Assembly: GCF_963583255.1 (NCBI RefSeq)
Contig: NC_084805.1
Span: forward strand, 11,400,827-11,464,826
Direction of reading: 5' to 3'
DNA length: 64,000 nt
Source: Pyrus communis
Lineage: Eukaryota > Streptophyta > Magnoliopsida > Rosales > Rosaceae
In this document: positions 24,704 through 37,812 of the stretch, piece after piece
Layout of the letters: each line of letters begins with the position of its first letter
Numbering within the stretch: position 1 is the first letter of the stretch
The notes under the pieces: generated by a model
Told to the model about the DNA's origin: nothing
The model's input: the letters and a program-made list of their open reading frames with translations, nothing else
Database searches by the model: none
Translations under genes and position numbers: made by a program

Positions 24704-25272
24704 TTAGAAAACTGTATACCATGACATTGGAGATTTGTAATTTGATAACAAGAGTACAATCTAGGGAGGGGGGTGAATAAGTAATTTCCATCTCGATGAC
24801 AGGGTTCCTTAGGTGATGCTTTCCTTGCATTATTGTGATTCCCTTTTATGCCTTTATGAAGTATTCCTATTGTCCTCTTACACTGTTGACGGTTGGGAGA
24901 AACTTCCCTTCTGGATTCCAGGACAGTGGTAAACCAGGGTCTTCTACAGCTTCACCAGGTGCACCGTTGGGATGAGTTCATGGTCTTACTTGCCCGGATC
25001 TGGGCCCACCATCTTTGGAGAGGCTTGAGCGGCATAACTTTCGAGGGAGGCGATGGCGCCTTCAATTGTTCTTAACCTTTCATCTAGCCTGGTAAGTCTT
25101 GTCCGTTCCTTGATTTGTAGATTCTTCTGAGGATCTTTCATCGACATGCATATCTTTAGAATGCCATCCTATACCTGATCCATGAAATAGGCATAAAATG
25201 ATATTCTAAACGTATCTTGCATATGGTAGAGTGATCTAGTTGAGAAGAATAAGATTTTTCTAACACACCAAC

Positions 25273-25443
25273 TATTTGAACCAAGTTCACTCAACGTTGT
25301 GAGTGGTGGTTGAGCACAAACTCAAACAACTTGCAGAACCGTGAACAACCCTGAGCTAGCCTAAGACAAGGAGGTGTAGTGTGCTGGCCAAAAGTTCTTC
25401 GATAGTCAAGTTAGCGAATGATTTTAGACTCAAGCAGTGGGAA
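25273..25443 (+). repeat. LTR-like direct repeat, right copy, first segment
   Basis: Matches 18718-18895 (GAACCAA, GTGGTTGAGCAC and AATGATTTTAGACTCAAGCAGTGGG). It is cut at 25443 by the chromovirus and resumes at 40904. Confidence 0.6.
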
Positions 25444-25709
25444 TGTCACATCCCAAAAACAGGCACTTAACAGTGCCACGCCTTATTGATAATGCAATGT
25501 TATAGTATTAAACCCCAACATTATAACACTACATTACCAATAAAGTGGCTACTTGAGAGGAATAAAATAAAATATTTATTTTTAAGCAGTACGGAAGCCA
25601 AAATCATTTTGATAAATCAACGAATAAAAGGGCAACGAGATTTGAATAACATTTTTACATCAAAAACAAATTTCACAACTTACAACAAAACCAAAGACTT
25701 AAAGGTAAT
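25444..25709 (-). repeat. 3' LTR of the second Tekay, segment 1
   Basis: Matches 38987-39256 of the right LTR. It is interrupted after GGTAAT by a solo LTR. Confidence 0.85.
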
Positions 25710-26978
25710 TGTTGTTGATAATTGCAAGTGTACAATATCGTCCAAGTAATATAGTGATAAGTAAAGTGTCGTTCAAACAAGGATCGGATTAACCTAAATT
25801 TACTATTGAGATTGACTTCAAACTAAACTTCAATAAAAGAAGGATTACGTTGTCAAATTCAAATATGCAAAGAAACGAAATGTAAGTAAAAATAACTATT
25901 GATCGACCACAAGGTAAAGTAAATGAATTATAAAAGATTAAAGTATGGAAGTACTAGGACATCAAGTTCCTCTTTCTCAATCCCATCTAATCCCGTTATT
26001 CATAATAACTTCAAATTATTCCCATGTTGCTAGCAATTATCCCTTGATTCGTCAATATTTCCAGTCAAAATATACTAATTGTGCTTCTAACTATCTACCC
26101 ATGCTATGTCTAGCCACAAATATAGATAATCAAAACTCTTTACGCTAATGGATAATTTCACGATACTACACAAATCATAACCAGTATATCTACTCAATTA
26201 TGTAATTCATGGTAATTGTTAAGAGAAGCAATCTACTAAACTCAACCTGTCAGTCACAATTTAGTTCTTCACACAAATAATAGTCAGTTATTTGATAACG
26301 ATAAAGCACAATAACAATTACTCAACATGGAAAACAACTGAGGTCAATATAAAATAACGAGAATTAGATGTTCATGATAAAAGTACACCCTAGTCCTAGC
26401 AAAAAGACTTAATTCATGATCAAACAAAAAAAAAACATGATTGAATTCGTTGACATGAATAAAACCCAAAACACCGACTCCGTATTCGTGTGCGATATGC
26501 CCTGAGAATCTGCAACCTTCTGTCAAGTTCTCTAACTGGAAGTATGTGAGTGTGCGTGATATCTCCTCTTTTTTCTCCCTCTTCTTGCAGCGCTGGGTTC
26601 CTCCCTTTTATATGTCTCCTTTAATTATTATTATTTTCTTAATTTCACCACAAAGGAATTGATTCCAATTCATTGTGGTGATGGTTCACATCCCCAAACC
26701 TGCACCGCCTAGTTAGTTGGGCTGCTTAATTGGGCTGCCTTTAATGTCCAATGCACCACTTCATTCCTTGCTCCGTGCTCCAACCCAGCTGGCAATTCCT
26801 TGATTTTCTCCAAATTAAACCTCCAATTCCCTCTTTTGTTTTGTTCACAAATTATGTTCTCTACAAAAATTGCACAAAAACACATCAAACTCACCAATTT
26901 ACTATAAAATCATGACTAAGTTATAGGGTAAAAGAGGTATAAAATATATATATATATATATATAATATCATCCTAACA
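25710..26978. mobile_element. Solo LTR, 1269 bp, unassigned Ty3-type family
   Basis: Starts TGTTGTTGATAATTGCAAG and ends ATCATCCTAACA, with a perfect target duplication GTAAT at 25705-25709 and 26979-26983. The sister LTR at 39256 shows the unoccupied site. An (AT)n microsatellite lies at about 26945-26964 near the right end. The short ORFs inside have no recognisable product. Confidence 0.85.
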
Positions 26979-27380
26979 GTAATTAACATACTAATCAACT
27001 CTTTAGTATGATTAGGAAAATACCAAGCATTGAGTTTGGCTACAAAAGGTCCATTCAAGATGGTAAGAAATATGTACAGACAAAAACCTGTGAAAGAGTC
27101 AATAAATGATTGAGAAGTTGACAAGTAACAAACAACATTTGTCCCAACTTTAGTGCAGATTTTCTATTTGTAGGTGCACTAGTCTTGTAATAAAGTAGAG
27201 GTTGAGCATCACAAACGTTCATCACTCCCCCTCAGGGAATCCACCCTAGCTAGGTTTGAAAATAGCGTATGATAATTTATGTACTACAGGAAAATGATGC
27301 ACAATAAAAGCTTTTGCTCAGTTTTGAAAATAGATTGTATGCTCACACAATTTCCTTCAAAAATAAAACAAGGATCCCAA
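26979..27380 (-). repeat. 3' LTR of the second Tekay, segment 2
   Basis: Matches about 39257-39664 in the right LTR (AATTAACATACTAA, GGGAATCCACCCTAGC). It ends at GGATCCCAA, where the copia element is inserted. Confidence 0.85.
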
Positions 27381-27713
27381 TGATAAACCTAGTTCAGAGA
27401 ATCCTACAAACCCTATAGATCAATCCACGTCAGCACCAGAAATTCAAACACAACCTTCTCGCTGCAATCTGCAACAGAAGAGATTGGTTCCATCTCAAAT
27501 ACCCTCAGTGTTATCGTAACAACACAGCCTATCATCCACGCAACTCTTTCAAATACTTTTGTATCTGATTCAAATATTTGTATTTATCTTTCAAATGTAA
27601 CAACCTTATCATTTGTAATTCTACATAAGGAAATGAATGAATACTGACTCGATATCGAGCCGAGCTTATACCACTCTTCAACCAGCAATACCCTAGTTTT
27701 TCAATCTCCTTTA
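27381..27713 (+). repeat. 5' LTR of the copia element, with adjacent primer site
   Basis: It is followed at 27714 by TGGAATCTTAGAGC, a variant of the common initiator-methionine tRNA primer site TGGTATCAGAGC. Confidence 0.85.
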
Positions 27714-27771
27714 TGGAATCTTAGAGCTGAGAGTCTAATGACAAAAGCTTTATTTTTTTTTTCTCTCTTTC

Positions 27772-30700
27772 ATGGCGTCCAGTTTAAGTTCCTCAAACCC
27801 CATCCCTGTCTTATCTCTTCCCAATGTTTCCAACTTTCTGACTATAAAGTTGGACCGTACCAACTATCCACTATGGCATGCTCAAATGGTGCCCTTGCTT
27901 CGTAGCAGAAATCTGGTGTCATTCGTAGATGGAACCAACAAATGTCCTTTTACCTTCTTGAATGATGATGAAGGCAAAATAACTGATGCAGTTAATCCTG
28001 AATTTGATGCATGGATTCAACAAGATGCTATGGTCCTTTCATGGATCAACATTCGGTTTATCCCACAGTTCTTGCCTTTCTCATTGGTAAGACGAGTTCT
28101 TATTCTACATGGACTTGTTTACGTGAACGGTATGTCTCTCAATCTACTGGTTGTCTCCTTCAATTGCGAAGTGAGCTTATGAATACTCATCGTGGTGACT
28201 CCTTTATTGCTGAGTTTCTTGATCGTATTAATTGTCTTGCTGACACACACTCTCTCTCTTTGGTTCTTCTACGTCTGACTCCGATCTTGTTGCCATTATC
28301 TTAAATAATGTTGGGCCTGCTTATGAGAGTATTGTTGCCTTTGCACAAGCACGGGATGAGGCCATCACTTACAGCACCTTGGAGGCTCTTCTTCTTAGCG
28401 CAGAAAGACATCAAAAGCTTCATACAGTGTTCGAAAATGGGCCCACTGCTCTTGCTACTGGACGAGGTTGTTTAGGACTTTACCATGGTCGTGGTCACTT
28501 CAATGGTTGTCGTGGTCAGTTTTCTCCTCGTCCTCAAGGCCAAAGACAACATGCTCCTTAACCTCGACCTGCTCATGATGGTGTTCTCGATGTTCATCTT
28601 TCTCCCACCCAAAATGGTGGTCGAATCCAATGTCAAATATGTCATCGTCATGGCCATTCTACAATTGATTGTTTCAATAGGCTGAACATGGCCTATGAAG
28701 GACGTGTCCCTCCTACACGTCTCCAAGCTTATGCTGTTACTGCACCTCCTCCAGCATCGGTCTCTCCCTCTAGCGTTCAAAACTGGCTCTTTGATTCTGG
28801 AGCAAATGCACATATCATCGATGATTTGAAACAGGTTTCGAATCCTCATCCCTACACTGGTACTGACAACGTGAATGGCGTGGTTGATGGCTCAGGTTTG
28901 CAGATTTCTTATGTTGGCACTTCTTTTATTCGCACACCTAATCACTCATTTACCCTTCCCAACACCCTTCACTGCCCTCATACTTCTACTAATGTAATTT
29001 CCATAAATCAATTTACCAAAGACAACCATTGTTCACTAACCTTATATCCCAATTCCTACCGTGTTCAAGACCTTCAAATGAGGAAGATGCTTTTACAAGG
29101 CCGAAGTAGAATTGGTTTTTATCTATTTTCAAGTTCTTCTATGGTCAACAATGAAGTTTATGCTTTTATTGGTAATAGAGTGTTAGATGCCATTTGGCAT
29201 TCTGGGCTAGGTCATCATGCATTTTCTGTTTTACATAGTCTAGTTTCTCAAAATAAATTACCATTAACTGGTTAAGCAACCTTTGACTTTTGTTCATTAT
29301 GTCCCTTCAGTAAAAGCCATAAGTTGCCGTTTAATTTGTCTCCTTCAATGTCATCTTTTCCTTTGGAATTAATACATTTAGACGTATGGATTTCTCCCTC
29401 TCATTCAATTAATGGTTACAAGTATTATGTTGTTTTTGTGGATGATTTCTCTCGACATGCATGGCTCTATCCCTTAAAGTTAAAATCTGACGTTTTCCAA
29501 ACCTTTGTTAATTTTAAAAAGCTAGCATAAAACATGCTCAACACCAAAATTAATTTTTTCCAATTTGATGGTGGAGGAGAGTTTGTCAATTCATTTTTTA
29601 AACAATTTTTCACTCAACATGGTATTCATCACTAAATAAGTTGTCCCCATCATCCCGAGCAAAACGATCTTGCAGAACGCAAGCATTGTCATCTTGTCAA
29701 AACTGGTTTAACCCTACTTGCTCATGCTTCTGTTCATCAAACTTTTTGGGATGATGCTTTTCAAACTGCTAACTATCTCATTAATCGTCTTCCCACAAAA
29801 ATCTTGAATGGCATCTCTCCTGTCCAAAAACTGTTTTCCAAATCACCACAATATGATTTTCTCAAAGTATTTGGTTGTGCCTGTTTTCCCTATTTACGTC
29901 CATACATTGATACTAAACTTCAGTTTAGATCCAAACTATGTATTTTCTTGGGTTATTCATTAAATTATCAAGGTTATAAATGTTATGATCCTTTCACTGG
30001 CAAATCATTCATGTCTCGTCATGTTGTTTTCAATGAAAAAAGTTTTCCATATAAAGAACTTGCTAATCCTAGTGCATCGGACCATGTCCTGAGTATTGAT
30101 TCCCTTCATTTTCCACAACAACAACCTACCCCACAATCTTCTACTACTATTCCACCACAACCTGTTGCCATCTTACCCACTCAACTGCACCCTACACCCT
30201 CTCCCACTCCTACCATACCTCTACCTACCCCACACTCCCATCCTATCCTACCTCAATCTATTCCACACTCTCATTCCCAACCACACACTACCCTTACACT
30301 TGTGAATATTGAACCTGTCAACATCACTTCTAATACTACTTCCTCCACTCATCACATGCTCATGTGTGGTTAACCTTAATCCACTCCAGACCCTCATTCC
30401 CACCCACACACTAACCCCACTCCCATGAATATTGAACCTGGCAACATCACTTCTCATACTACTCCTTCTACTCATCCCATGCTCACGCGTGGTCAATGAG
30501 GCATTCGAAAACCTAATCCTCGGTATGCTTGCATCACTAATGTTACTAATCTTATGGTTGAGCCAACTTGTTTCTCCCAGGCTAATAAGTCTCCACAATG
30601 GTGCCAAGCAATGGCAGATGAATTCAATGCTTTACAGTGTACTGGCACTTGGACTTTGGTTCCCTATCAGCCTTCCATGAATGTGTTACCAAATAAATGG

Positions 30701-32063
30701 GTGTATAACATAAAAAAAGAAATCTGATGGTTCAATCGAGCGTTTTAAAGCAAGACTAGTTGCAAATAGCTTTCATCGACAAGAGGGAATCGATTTTTGG
30801 GAAACTTTCAGTCCTGTAGTCACTCATGCTACAATTCGTCTCATTCTCTCTATTGTCCTTCATTTTCAATGGCTTCTCCGATAGCTAGATGTATAGAATG
30901 CCTTCCTTCATGGGACGTTGAATGAGGAAGTTTATATAAGACAACCTACAGGGTTCAGTGATCCTCAGTTTCCTTCTCATGTGTGTCGACTTCAAAGATC
31001 CTTTTATGGTTTGAAATAAGCACCCCGTGCTTGGTTTCAATGCTTTTCTCAGAAACTCAAAGACTTGGGCTTCATTGCTGCACAGGCTGACTCCTCACTT
31101 TTCACCTATTTCGATGGTTCAACAATCATTTATCTTCTCATCTATGTGGATGACATATTAATCACAGGGAACAATAGTGCTCAATTGTCTCATTTTATTA
31201 TGCAGCTTGGTACTCAATTTGCAATGAAAGATCTTGGGCCATTACATTATTTTTTGGGCATGGAGGTTTCACGGACGGCTTTTGCTATGCATCTCACTCA
31301 ATCGAAGTATATATTGGAGCTTTTGTAGAAAACTAATATGACTGATGCCAAGCCAATCTCAACACCAGTTTCTAGTGTTCGACGTTTACGTTTATTCGAA
31401 GGTGAACATCTCTCGGATGGGACTTCCTTTTACAATTTTGTGGGAGCTCTTCAATATCTTTTATTTACACGCCCTAACATTGGTTACGTTATCAACCAAG
31501 TGTGCCAGTTCATGCACTCCCCAACTATTGGACACTGGGCTACAGTTAAATGCATATTAAGGTATTTAAAAGGTACTCATGATCATGGCTTAATTTACAA
31601 ACCTAGTTCCCTTACACTCGCTATCTTTGTTGATGTTGACTACGCTGGTGATCCTGATGACTGTCGATCCACTGGAGGTCACTGCATATTTCTCAGAGAT
31701 AATTTAATTTACTGGAGTTCTAAAAAGCAATGTGGTGTGTCAAGGTCCAGCACTGAGGCAGAGTATCGCCAACTTGCCTACACTTCTGCTCATCTATCAT
31801 TACCGTCACCTCGTCTCTGGTGTGGCAATATTAGTGCAATTGTTGTTGCTTCCAATCCAGTTTATCAAGCTCACATACGTCATGTTGAAGTGGATTATCA
31901 CTACATAAAGGAAATGGTCATTCGTAAGGAAATTGAAGTTGGTTACGTGGCTACAACTGACCAACTTGTAGATTTTTTAACCAAGGGTTTGTCTTCTATA
32001 CGCTTCAACTATCTTGTCTCCAAACTTCTGTCATCAACGTCCTGTCAGTTTGCGAGGGCTTGA
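27772..32063 (+). pseudogene. Copia gag-pol polyprotein, multiply broken
   Basis: In order: gag from ATG 27772; zinc knuckle CQICHRHGHSTIDC near 28632; protease motif WLFDSGANAH near 28784; GAG-pre-integrase IWHSGLGHH near 29190; integrase with HLDVW, FDGGGEF and QNDLAERKH; RT with KWVYN, YGLK and YVDDILITGN near 31147; RNase H to the stop at 32063. Frame changes fall near 28060-28110, 28290 and in an A run near 30715. Stops lie at 28559, 29273, 29528, about 29634, 30371, about 30884, 31018 and 31326. RNase H also lacks several residues normally found before LWCGNISA. It cannot be expressed as one protein now. Confidence 0.85.
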
Positions 32064-32393
32064 TAAACCTATTTCAGAAAATCCTACAAACCCTACAGAT
32101 CAGTCCACGTCAGCACCAAAAATTCAAACACAACCTTCCCACTGCAATCTGTAACAGAAGAGATTGGTTCCATCTCAAATTCCCTCAGTGTTATCATAAT
32201 AACATAGTCCATCATCCACACAACTCTTTCAAATACTTTTGTATCTGATTCAAATATTTGCATTTATCTTTCAAATGTAACAACCTTATCATTTATAATT
32301 CTATATAGGGAAATGAATAAATACTCACTTGATATCGAGCTGTGCTTATACAACTTTTCAACCTGCAATACCCTAGTTTTGCAATCTCCTTTA
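32061..32393 (+). repeat. 3' LTR of the copia element
   Basis: It is preceded by the purine-rich tract TTTGCGAGGGCT. The length equals that of the 5' LTR. Confidence 0.9.
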
Positions 32394-33671
32394 CCCAATA
32401 GATCGCTACATGTCTGATGACCGGTCTAATGACCAACTATTCGCTTACCTGGACCAACTATGAATGAATATACTTATGGTAAGGTGTAGCAATAGTGTCC
32501 TTTAATGCCCTACCCTTAGATATGCTAGTACCTTTCCTTGAAAGGTAGCAGTACTAGTCCCCAAACTTTTGATAATTGCACTTTGGCCCTTGAACTTATA
32601 AATTACACACTTGCCCCAAAACTAAAATTGTTGTCATAGTTTAGTCCTTGGTGTGAAACTAGCGGCTTCTAGGTCTATTTTCCCATAAATTCAACATATA
32701 TTTTCAAGCCAAAACACAATCCATCAATAGTACAACTCATTTCTTCCATAAAAACGTCCTTTAAAGTCTGAATTCGATGTATTTCGAATGAAACATCATA
32801 TTTCTCTAAATCTCATTCATATGAAAACTTGTACAAAATCCCAGCAATCTGAGCATATGCAAATCTTTACCTTAATGTCTCAAAAATCATTCTCAAGTCA
32901 TCAAATAGACTTTAAAACCCTCAAATTGTGCAAGGACAAGCTTGAAATTGAAGATTTGAGCCTAATTAGTCATAAACCCAATCTGAAAGAATTATTCAAA
33001 TCTATATAATAATCCTCAAAATTTACCTTAAATCGTTGAGTTCGATTCACTAAGCACGTTGGGGAAAACCATTCCTCAATCGGATTCCAGTAAAAGTTAT
33101 GAATTTCGAAAGATGAATTTTTCCTTGTTCTGTTTTCGTTTAACGTTGCCTCACCTCTTCAATTTCTAATGTCCAATGGCAACTTGTCAGTGTCAAAGTA
33201 AGAAGCAAATTTGATCTTTCTTGTCAGTGTCAAAGTAAGAAGCAAATTTGATCTTTCTTCCATTTTTCTATTCCTTTTTCTTTTGGTCCAATCCCAACTT
33301 ACCATGTAATAGGATGGTGAAATTAGATGATGACCAGCGTGCCTTTTGCTAGAATTAGTGGTTGCTGCCATGTGTAAAAACCAGCCATTCTTTGCTTCCA
33401 TGTGTTCTAGCCAGCCATTCTTTGGTTGCCACATGATGTTCTCCAATCCGTCAATTTAAAGTTCCAGTATATGTTTATTTGAGCTTTGAAAATTAATCCG
33501 AAAGATGCCATGAGCTCGTAATCTCGTCCACTTTAATCTTTTCACCTCAAAATAATCTTTGAACTCAAGTAAAATTATCACCCATTTAAAATGAACCGTA
33601 AATCGTAAAATTCGTGGGCACCCAACAATTCATAACAACACTTCCTAACTTTAAAAATTCTGGGTCTCACA
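32394..33671 (-). repeat. 3' LTR of the second Tekay, segment 3
   Basis: Matches 39660-40903 (ATCG-TACATGT, GGTAGCGGTACTA-type block, AAACACAATCCATCAATAG) and ends GGGTCTCACA. It contains a 37-bp tandem duplication beginning at 33184 and 33221. Confidence 0.8.
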
Positions 33672-35752
33672 TTCCACCCTCCTTAAAACAAATTTCATCC
33701 TTGAAATTTAAAATGCTATATTAAAAAGATAGGGATATTTTTTTTCATTTCGAACTCCAATTCCCATGTGGCTTATTTAGTTCCATGATATTGCCATTTA
33801 ACCTTCACATAAGGCACTTCTCGGTTCCTAAGCTTTTTCATTTCCCGATCAAGCATACAAATCGGTCTTTCTTCATAGGACACATTATGCTCCATTGGCA
33901 GATTATTCAAAGGGATGATTTGTTGGATATCGGGTGCACTCTTTCTTAATTGAGAAACATGAGACACATTGTGTATGTACGACAACTCTGATGGCAAATC
34001 CAATGTATAAGCAATAGGTCCAATGCGTTCACTAATCTTGAACGGACCTATGTATCTGGGTGCTAACTTCCCATTCAACCCAATGCGTTCACTAATCTTG
34101 AATGGACCTATGAATCTGGTTGCTAATCTTGAACAGACCTATGTATCTGGGTGCTAACTTCACTAATCTGCCTTTTCCCGCCAAAATCATGCATGTACGA
34201 AGCATATCCTCCAATAGTTGAATTACTCGCTCTGACTATCCGTCTGTCTATGGATGATAAGCTGTACTGAAATCAAGGTTAGTTCCAAGCTCATCTTGTA
34301 ACTTATTCCAAAGTTGTGATGTGAATCTTAGATCTGGATTTGAGATTATTGTCTCTAGAATTTTGTGTGATCGAACAATCTATTCAATATACAATTCAGC
34401 AAAATAATTGATAGACGAATCCATCTTCACAGGCAGAAAGTGAGCTACCTTAGTAAGTCTATCAACTATCACCCAAATACCATTATGCTCTTTCTTCAAT
34501 CTTGGTAAGCTAGTAATAAAGTCCATCATGATGTTGTCCCATTTTCATTATGGGATCAGTAGTGATTGTAGCATTTCAAACGGCTTGTGGTGTTATGCCT
34601 TTACTTGTTAGCACACTACACATCGGCTAACATAAATAGCAACATTAGGCTTCATACCTTTCCACCAATATCACATTTTCAAATCCTTGTACATTTTAGT
34701 ACTTCCTGGATGCAATAGCAAACTGTGTTCTGTGTACTTCATATAAAATTTTCTTCCAGACTTCTTCATTTTCAAGTACAACCATTTGGACTTTGTACCT
34801 CAAGCTATCATTTTCATGAAGCTTCCATTCATTAAGTGCTTCTCCTAAAACTATCTTTTACCTTATTTCTTGTAGTTCAAGATCTTCCTGTTGTTTTTGC
34901 ACTATATATTGATCCAATTGAGGTGCTAAACTAACATTAGCCAAATAAACACTTATTTCGTCATGTTGCACCTTTAGATCATAATCTTGTATTCTATCAA
35001 ACCTCTTTATCCGCCAACATCTAACAGGATAAAGAGCTCCTAGTCCTTATACTTAAAACATTAGCATATACATTTGCTTTTTCAGGATGATAGGATTATT
35101 CAAAATCATAATCCTTTATGTACTTCATCCACCTTCTTTGCCTCAAATTCAAATCACGTAGAGTAAATATATACTTAAGACTTTTGTGATATGAATAAAC
35201 GGTGAACTTATTGTTGTACAGAAAACATCTCCAAATCTTCAGTGCATGTACTACAGCAGCCGGCTCCAAGTCATGTATTGGATAATTCCTCTCATAAGTC
35301 TTTAACTACTTTGATGCATAAGTTATAACTCTTCCATTTTGCATTAGCACACATTCAAGTCCTTGTCCCAATGCATCAGTGTATTTCTTAAATGGATCCT
35401 GGTTATTAGGCAGTTGTCCCAATGCATCAGTGTATTTCTTAAATGGATCCTGGTTATTAGGCAGTACTAATATCAGTGTTGTGGTAAGTCTTGTTTTCAA
35501 TTCCTTAAATGATAATTCATTCTTATCGTCCCATTTAAACCTTACTCCTTTTCTTGTGAGTCAGGTTAGTGGTGCCACTATCTTTGAGAATCTCGAACAA
35601 ATCTCCTATAATAGCCACCTAAGCCAAGAAAACTATGTATCGCCAAAATACTCTTAGGTTGCTCCCAATTCAATACTGTTTCTATCCTACTTGGATCCAC
35701 ACAAATTCCATCACTAGATATCACATGTCCAAGGAATTTCACTTGTGTTAGT
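33672..35752 (-). pseudogene. Tekay-type chromodomain, integrase and RNase H remnants
   Basis: The frame at 33773-34078 has the integrase tail YIGPFKISERIGPIAY and LPSELSYIHNVSHVSQLRK, followed by the chromodomain-like ERPICMLDREMKKLRNREVP and VKWQYHGTK, a stop, then ATWELEFEM. Rightward come decayed integrase core segments. At 35306-35500 is RNase H with GLECVLMQNGRVITYASK. Two tandem duplications break it: a 60-bp unit at 34019/34079 and a 51-bp unit at 35363/35414 that doubles the 17-residue block LPNNQDPFKKYTDALGQ. Expansion, stops and frameshifts make it non-functional. Confidence 0.75.
35363..35464. repeat. 51-bp tandem duplication in RNase H
   Basis: Two identical-looking 51-bp units begin TTGTCCCAATGCATCAG at 35363 and 35414. 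The unit keeps the frame and repeats 17 residues. Confidence 0.9.
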
Positions 35753-37812
35753 TGATGCGAGATTTATAAGCGCACAAATTAACCCTCTTTTTGACAATTG
35801 TAGTAAGTATGTAAGTAGGGATCGTTCTTAACCGGGGATTAGGAGGGATTGCAAAATCACTTGGAAACTGACTCGAAAACGTAAAATAAAGTTTAAAACA
35901 CTAAACTAGACTCAAAGAATGCAAAACTAAACACTTAAAACACTAAAACAAACCAAAAGACTCAAACAGCACCCAAAACACTCAAAACTGCCTTAAAAAC
36001 ACTTTCTGGGCAGTTTTGAGCACTTTGACTACTTTGGACGAATTTGGGAAATAAATTGATTCAAGACACTTAGAAACACAAACTAAGACACTTTCTAACT
36101 AAATTGGACAATAAAGTAAAGGGGGATTGAGTTTTGGACGAAATTAAACTAAATGCACAGATTGCAATTTAAAACAGAATGTAAGTATGAATTTGATGGA
36201 ATTTAATGGATGGGAAGCTAGCTAAGGGGTTCATCTCCACACATGTTATACTTGCATATAAAACGATTTCCAATTGCTTTTCAATAAACCATTAATTCTC
36301 AACGCCCTAGATTAACCGTGAATTGCACTAATTAACCCTCAGATTTTCCTAACGTTATTGAATTGGATGATTGCATACGACAACCCAAAACATTCCCCAC
36401 AAGTCCCCTACATGATTGCATAATAGAGATACAAGCAAGAATCATTAAGTTCTATGAAAACCATAAGCATTGACGAAGCACTTGTTACTATGATTGCATG
36501 AAACTTATGCCAAGAATTTACTTAACGCGATTGAGATCATCAACCTTTACTACTTGTGAATATAATTCCATAACGATTAGGTGAAATTTCCTTATATCCT
36601 AGCATCCAATTTATGCATGATAATTAAGCGTGCACTCTCAACCAACACACACAAATCAATGTAATTCACGTAGATAAGTAAATTGAATTCACAACTTATG
36701 AAACACAATTAGAAGTAATCAAATCATATCGCAAGCATAAACATGTATTTCGAATCCCCCCTAGCCAAGGGGGGGTTTAGTTCCTCATACGTACAAGACA
36801 AAGATAAGTAAATTTAACCATTGGTATCGAGGAAAGGAAACACCTAAAAGTTCCAACAACTCAAACTTGAATTGTATGAACGTTTAGGCCTCTTCTCCTC
36901 CTCTTTGTTGCGGCACAAGGGATTATGGTGAGTTTTGGGGATTATGGATGATGTAGAATGATAGGTTTAAGGCTGGAATGGATGTGTGATGCACGGCTCA
37001 AAGGGAAGTTCCTCTTGTTGGTGAGGGAATCATGGTTTTATAGGGAGAATGGGAGAATATGTGGCTGAATGATTAAGATTGCATGTGGCTCTATGATTAT
37101 GGGTGCATGTGGCTGAAATAATGAAGGGAATGCATGTGAAAAACAACTAGGAAAAGTTGCTGAATGATGAATGCATGTCACGGCTAGGGAAGTGAATGAT
37201 TATGGGTGCATGTGGCTGAAATAATGAAGGAAATGCATGTGAGTGACAGCTAGGGTGAATGGTGGCTGCAATGATGAAGTGGAATGGCTGGAATTAGGGG
37301 TGAATGTGCACGGCAAGGTGTGGAGAAAGGGGTGAATGGCTGAATGATTAAGAGTGCATGTGGGTGATGAATGAATAATGTCATGGTGGCTGAAATAATG
37401 GGAGTTAATGAATGGAAAAACAGCTAGGGAGTGAATGATTAAAGGGTGCATGAATGGAATGATTAAAGAGTGAATGAATGGGAGAGCATGTGGTTGAATG
37501 ATGAAGTGGGAAAGCTGGAAATGCAAGGGGATGTGCACGGCAAGGCTGTGTATGAATGGGCTAGGCCCTTTGTTTTATGTCCTAAAGTGCATTCAAGGCC
37601 TTCAATTTCGTCCAACACTTTGGCTCCAAGCATAAGCTATCCATCCTTAGCCCAAAAGTGCTCCAAAAGGCTCCAAAATGCACTTATTTGCTCCTTTAGC
37701 CCTTAGAACCTGAAAACATACGAAAATAACTTAAAAGACTTAAAGAACTAAGAAATAACAACGTAAATGCACAAGAACAAGCCAACTAAGTTGCCTAAAT
37801 ATGCTTCTATCA
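35753..37812 (-). mobile_element. Athila-type solo LTR
   Basis: On the plus strand it begins TGATGCGAGATTTATAAG and ends GCTTCTATCA. The flanks TTAGT (35748-35752) and TTAGC (37813-37817) form a target duplication with one mismatch. Its reverse complement starts TGATAGAAGCATATT and aligns with the LTR at 60054-62293. It therefore belongs to the family of the fold-back element further right, in opposite orientation. It splits the Tekay pol gene between RNase H and RT. Confidence 0.85.

Larger units (their letters stand above)
19241..25272 (+). mobile_element. Interior of an old, non-autonomous LTR element; no pol recognised
   Basis: Between the two LTR-like repeats no reverse transcriptase or integrase was seen. 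A short ORF starts at 19694 (MASSSSKPKSAKILKEKF), is split by a solo LTR, and resumes at 21555 as YELPTSPSSLLKPVLP. Further on, near 21812, MSVLRDDHEKLLAEEYEEGYD is readable before a stop. I do not recognise this protein. The region from about 22100 to 23810 and from 24710 to 25270 has no feature I can name. The lack of pol with residual coding texture suggests a LARD-like element. Confidence 0.4.
27381..32393 (+). mobile_element. Ty1/copia LTR retrotransposon (Ale/Retrofit-like)
   Basis: Two 333-bp LTRs (27381-27713 and 32061-32393) begin TGATAAACCTA and are flanked by the perfect target duplication CCCAA (27376-27380 and 32394-32398). By eye the LTRs differ at about 28 positions, mostly transitions. 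Both end CCTTTA instead of CA. The domain order gag, protease, integrase, RT, RNase H on the plus strand is that of copia. The short LTRs and the gag start LTIKLDRTNYPLWHAQM suggest the Ale/Retrofit lineage. Confidence 0.9.

Noticed and set aside
28688..29275. Stand-alone protein-coding gene
   Set aside because: It is the knuckle-protease-pre-integrase part of the copia polyprotein, in frame with other segments of the same element.
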